Assembly: GCF_900111405.1 (NCBI RefSeq)
Contig: NZ_FOHJ01000008.1
Location: 57,646 to 121,645 of the forward strand
Length of the DNA: 64,000 nucleotides
Direction: 5' to 3'
Source of the DNA: Salinibacillus kushneri
GTDB taxonomy: Bacteria > Bacillota > Bacilli > Bacillales > Alkalibacillaceae
Shown here piece by piece: positions 63,855 through 64,000 of this stretch. The stretch's first letter is position 1. Each line of letters begins with the position of its first letter. The position numbers were made by a program, and so were the translations under genes. Below the pieces are notes generated by a model. That model made no database searches, was not told the origin of the DNA, and was given only the letters and a program-made list of their open reading frames with translations.

Positions 63855-64000
63855 GTGTCTAGATACACAGGTCCAACTTGGAAAAAGTCTCGTAGATATG
63901 GCATTTCTTTGAGCGGTACAGGTAAAGAATTAGAAAAGCGACCATACGCACCAGGTCAACATGGTCCAAACCAACGTAAAAAGCAATCTGAATATGGATT
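63855..64000 (+). CDS. rpsD: 30S ribosomal protein S4 (5-prime part)
   Basis: The first 48 codons of rps[21 protein letters not shown], then [16 protein letters not shown] and [10 protein letters not shown]4 nucleates 30S assembly on the 5-prime domain of 16S rRNA. It starts with GTG at 63855; an ATG at 63848 is out of frame. AAAGGAG is 8-9 nt upstream. The window ends inside the gene. Confidence 0.97.
   Translation, partial: MSRYTGPTWKKSRRYGISLSGTGKELEKRPYAPGQHGPNQRKKQSEYG

Noticed and set aside
63626-63904. Minus-strand frame across the rpsD start
   Set aside because: It overlaps the rpsD leader and start and has no recognisable protein features.

Overview
The window is a stretch of chromosome from an endospore-forming, low-GC Gram-positive bacterium of the family Bacillaceae. 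The evidence is gene order and content. From speD/gapB to rpsD the genes follow the Bacillus subtilis order closely (coaE-ytaF-mutM-polA, phoPR, mdh-icd-citZ, ytwI-ytvI-fxsA-pyk-pfkA-accA-accD-ytsJ-dnaE, ytrHI-nrnA-ytpI-ytoI, ytkL, ackA-ytxK-tpx-ytfJ-ytfI, thiI-cysteine desulfurase-ezrA-refZ-ytsP-ytrP-rpsD). Sporulation genes are present (ytaF, ytvI, ytrH/ytrI, gerW/ytfJ, refZ, an alpha/beta SASP). The inserted HflK/HflC pair and the repeat content suggest a relative of Oceanobacillus or Virgibacillus rather than B. subtilis itself; that genus-level guess is an inference.

Layout. 0.1-6.9 kb: polyamine (speD), gluconeogenic gapB, CoA synthesis, base-excision repair and DNA polymerase I. 6.9-9 kb: an HflC/HflK prohibitin-like pair not found here in B. 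subtilis. 9-15.8 kb: the PhoR/PhoP two-component system, a MaoC-like protein and the mdh-icd-citZ Krebs-cycle cluster with a probable CcpA site upstream of citZ. 16-25.4 kb: central carbon and fatty-acid genes (pyk, pfkA, accA, accD, a FadR-type regulator, malic enzyme) mixed with small membrane proteins. 25.5-31.7 kb: dnaE, the ytrHI sporulation operon with a sigma-E-like promoter, and nrnA. 31.8-38.3 kb: ytoI, ytkL and an envelope-stress module: PspA, DUF4178, DUF4247 lipoprotein, DUF350 and a membrane-anchored spermidine-synthase-like protein, headed by a sigma-W-like promoter. 38.5-46.5 kb: a proline peptidase, alanine dehydrogenase, an SDR lacking its catalytic tyrosine, acetate kinase with a good cre site, YtxK, Tpx, GerW and YtfI.

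46.6-53 kb is the accessory region. It starts with a second NAD kinase gene (ppnK2) broken by a one-base deletion and truncated by an interspersed repeat. Then come small unrelated genes, all on the minus strand: a lipoprotein, an antitoxin/toxin pair, a frameshifted acetyltransferase, an M50-like peptidase, a 31-residue membrane peptide, a membrane-anchored protein, a methyltransferase and another acetyltransferase. Most have, just 3-prime of the stop codon, a recurrent palindromic site with cores GCACCCGTTAG and CTGCYTCGTTAG, which in the three long copies lie 42-43 bp apart. This gene-plus-3-prime-site layout resembles integron gene cassettes, but no integrase is visible here. An IS110-family transposase remnant interrupts one of the sites. 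This is the best candidate in the window for an undescribed system.

53-64 kb returns to the conserved backbone: a YtcJ-type amidohydrolase, SASP, ThiI and its cysteine desulfurase, EzrA, RefZ, a free-methionine-sulfoxide reductase, a GAF-GGDEF diguanylate cyclase and the 5-prime end of rpsD with its promoter and probable autoregulatory leader. Three families of interspersed palindromic elements are present: R1 (5 copies), R2 (2 inverted copies bracketing the accessory region) and a GAGGCTGGGACA-type element after accA.
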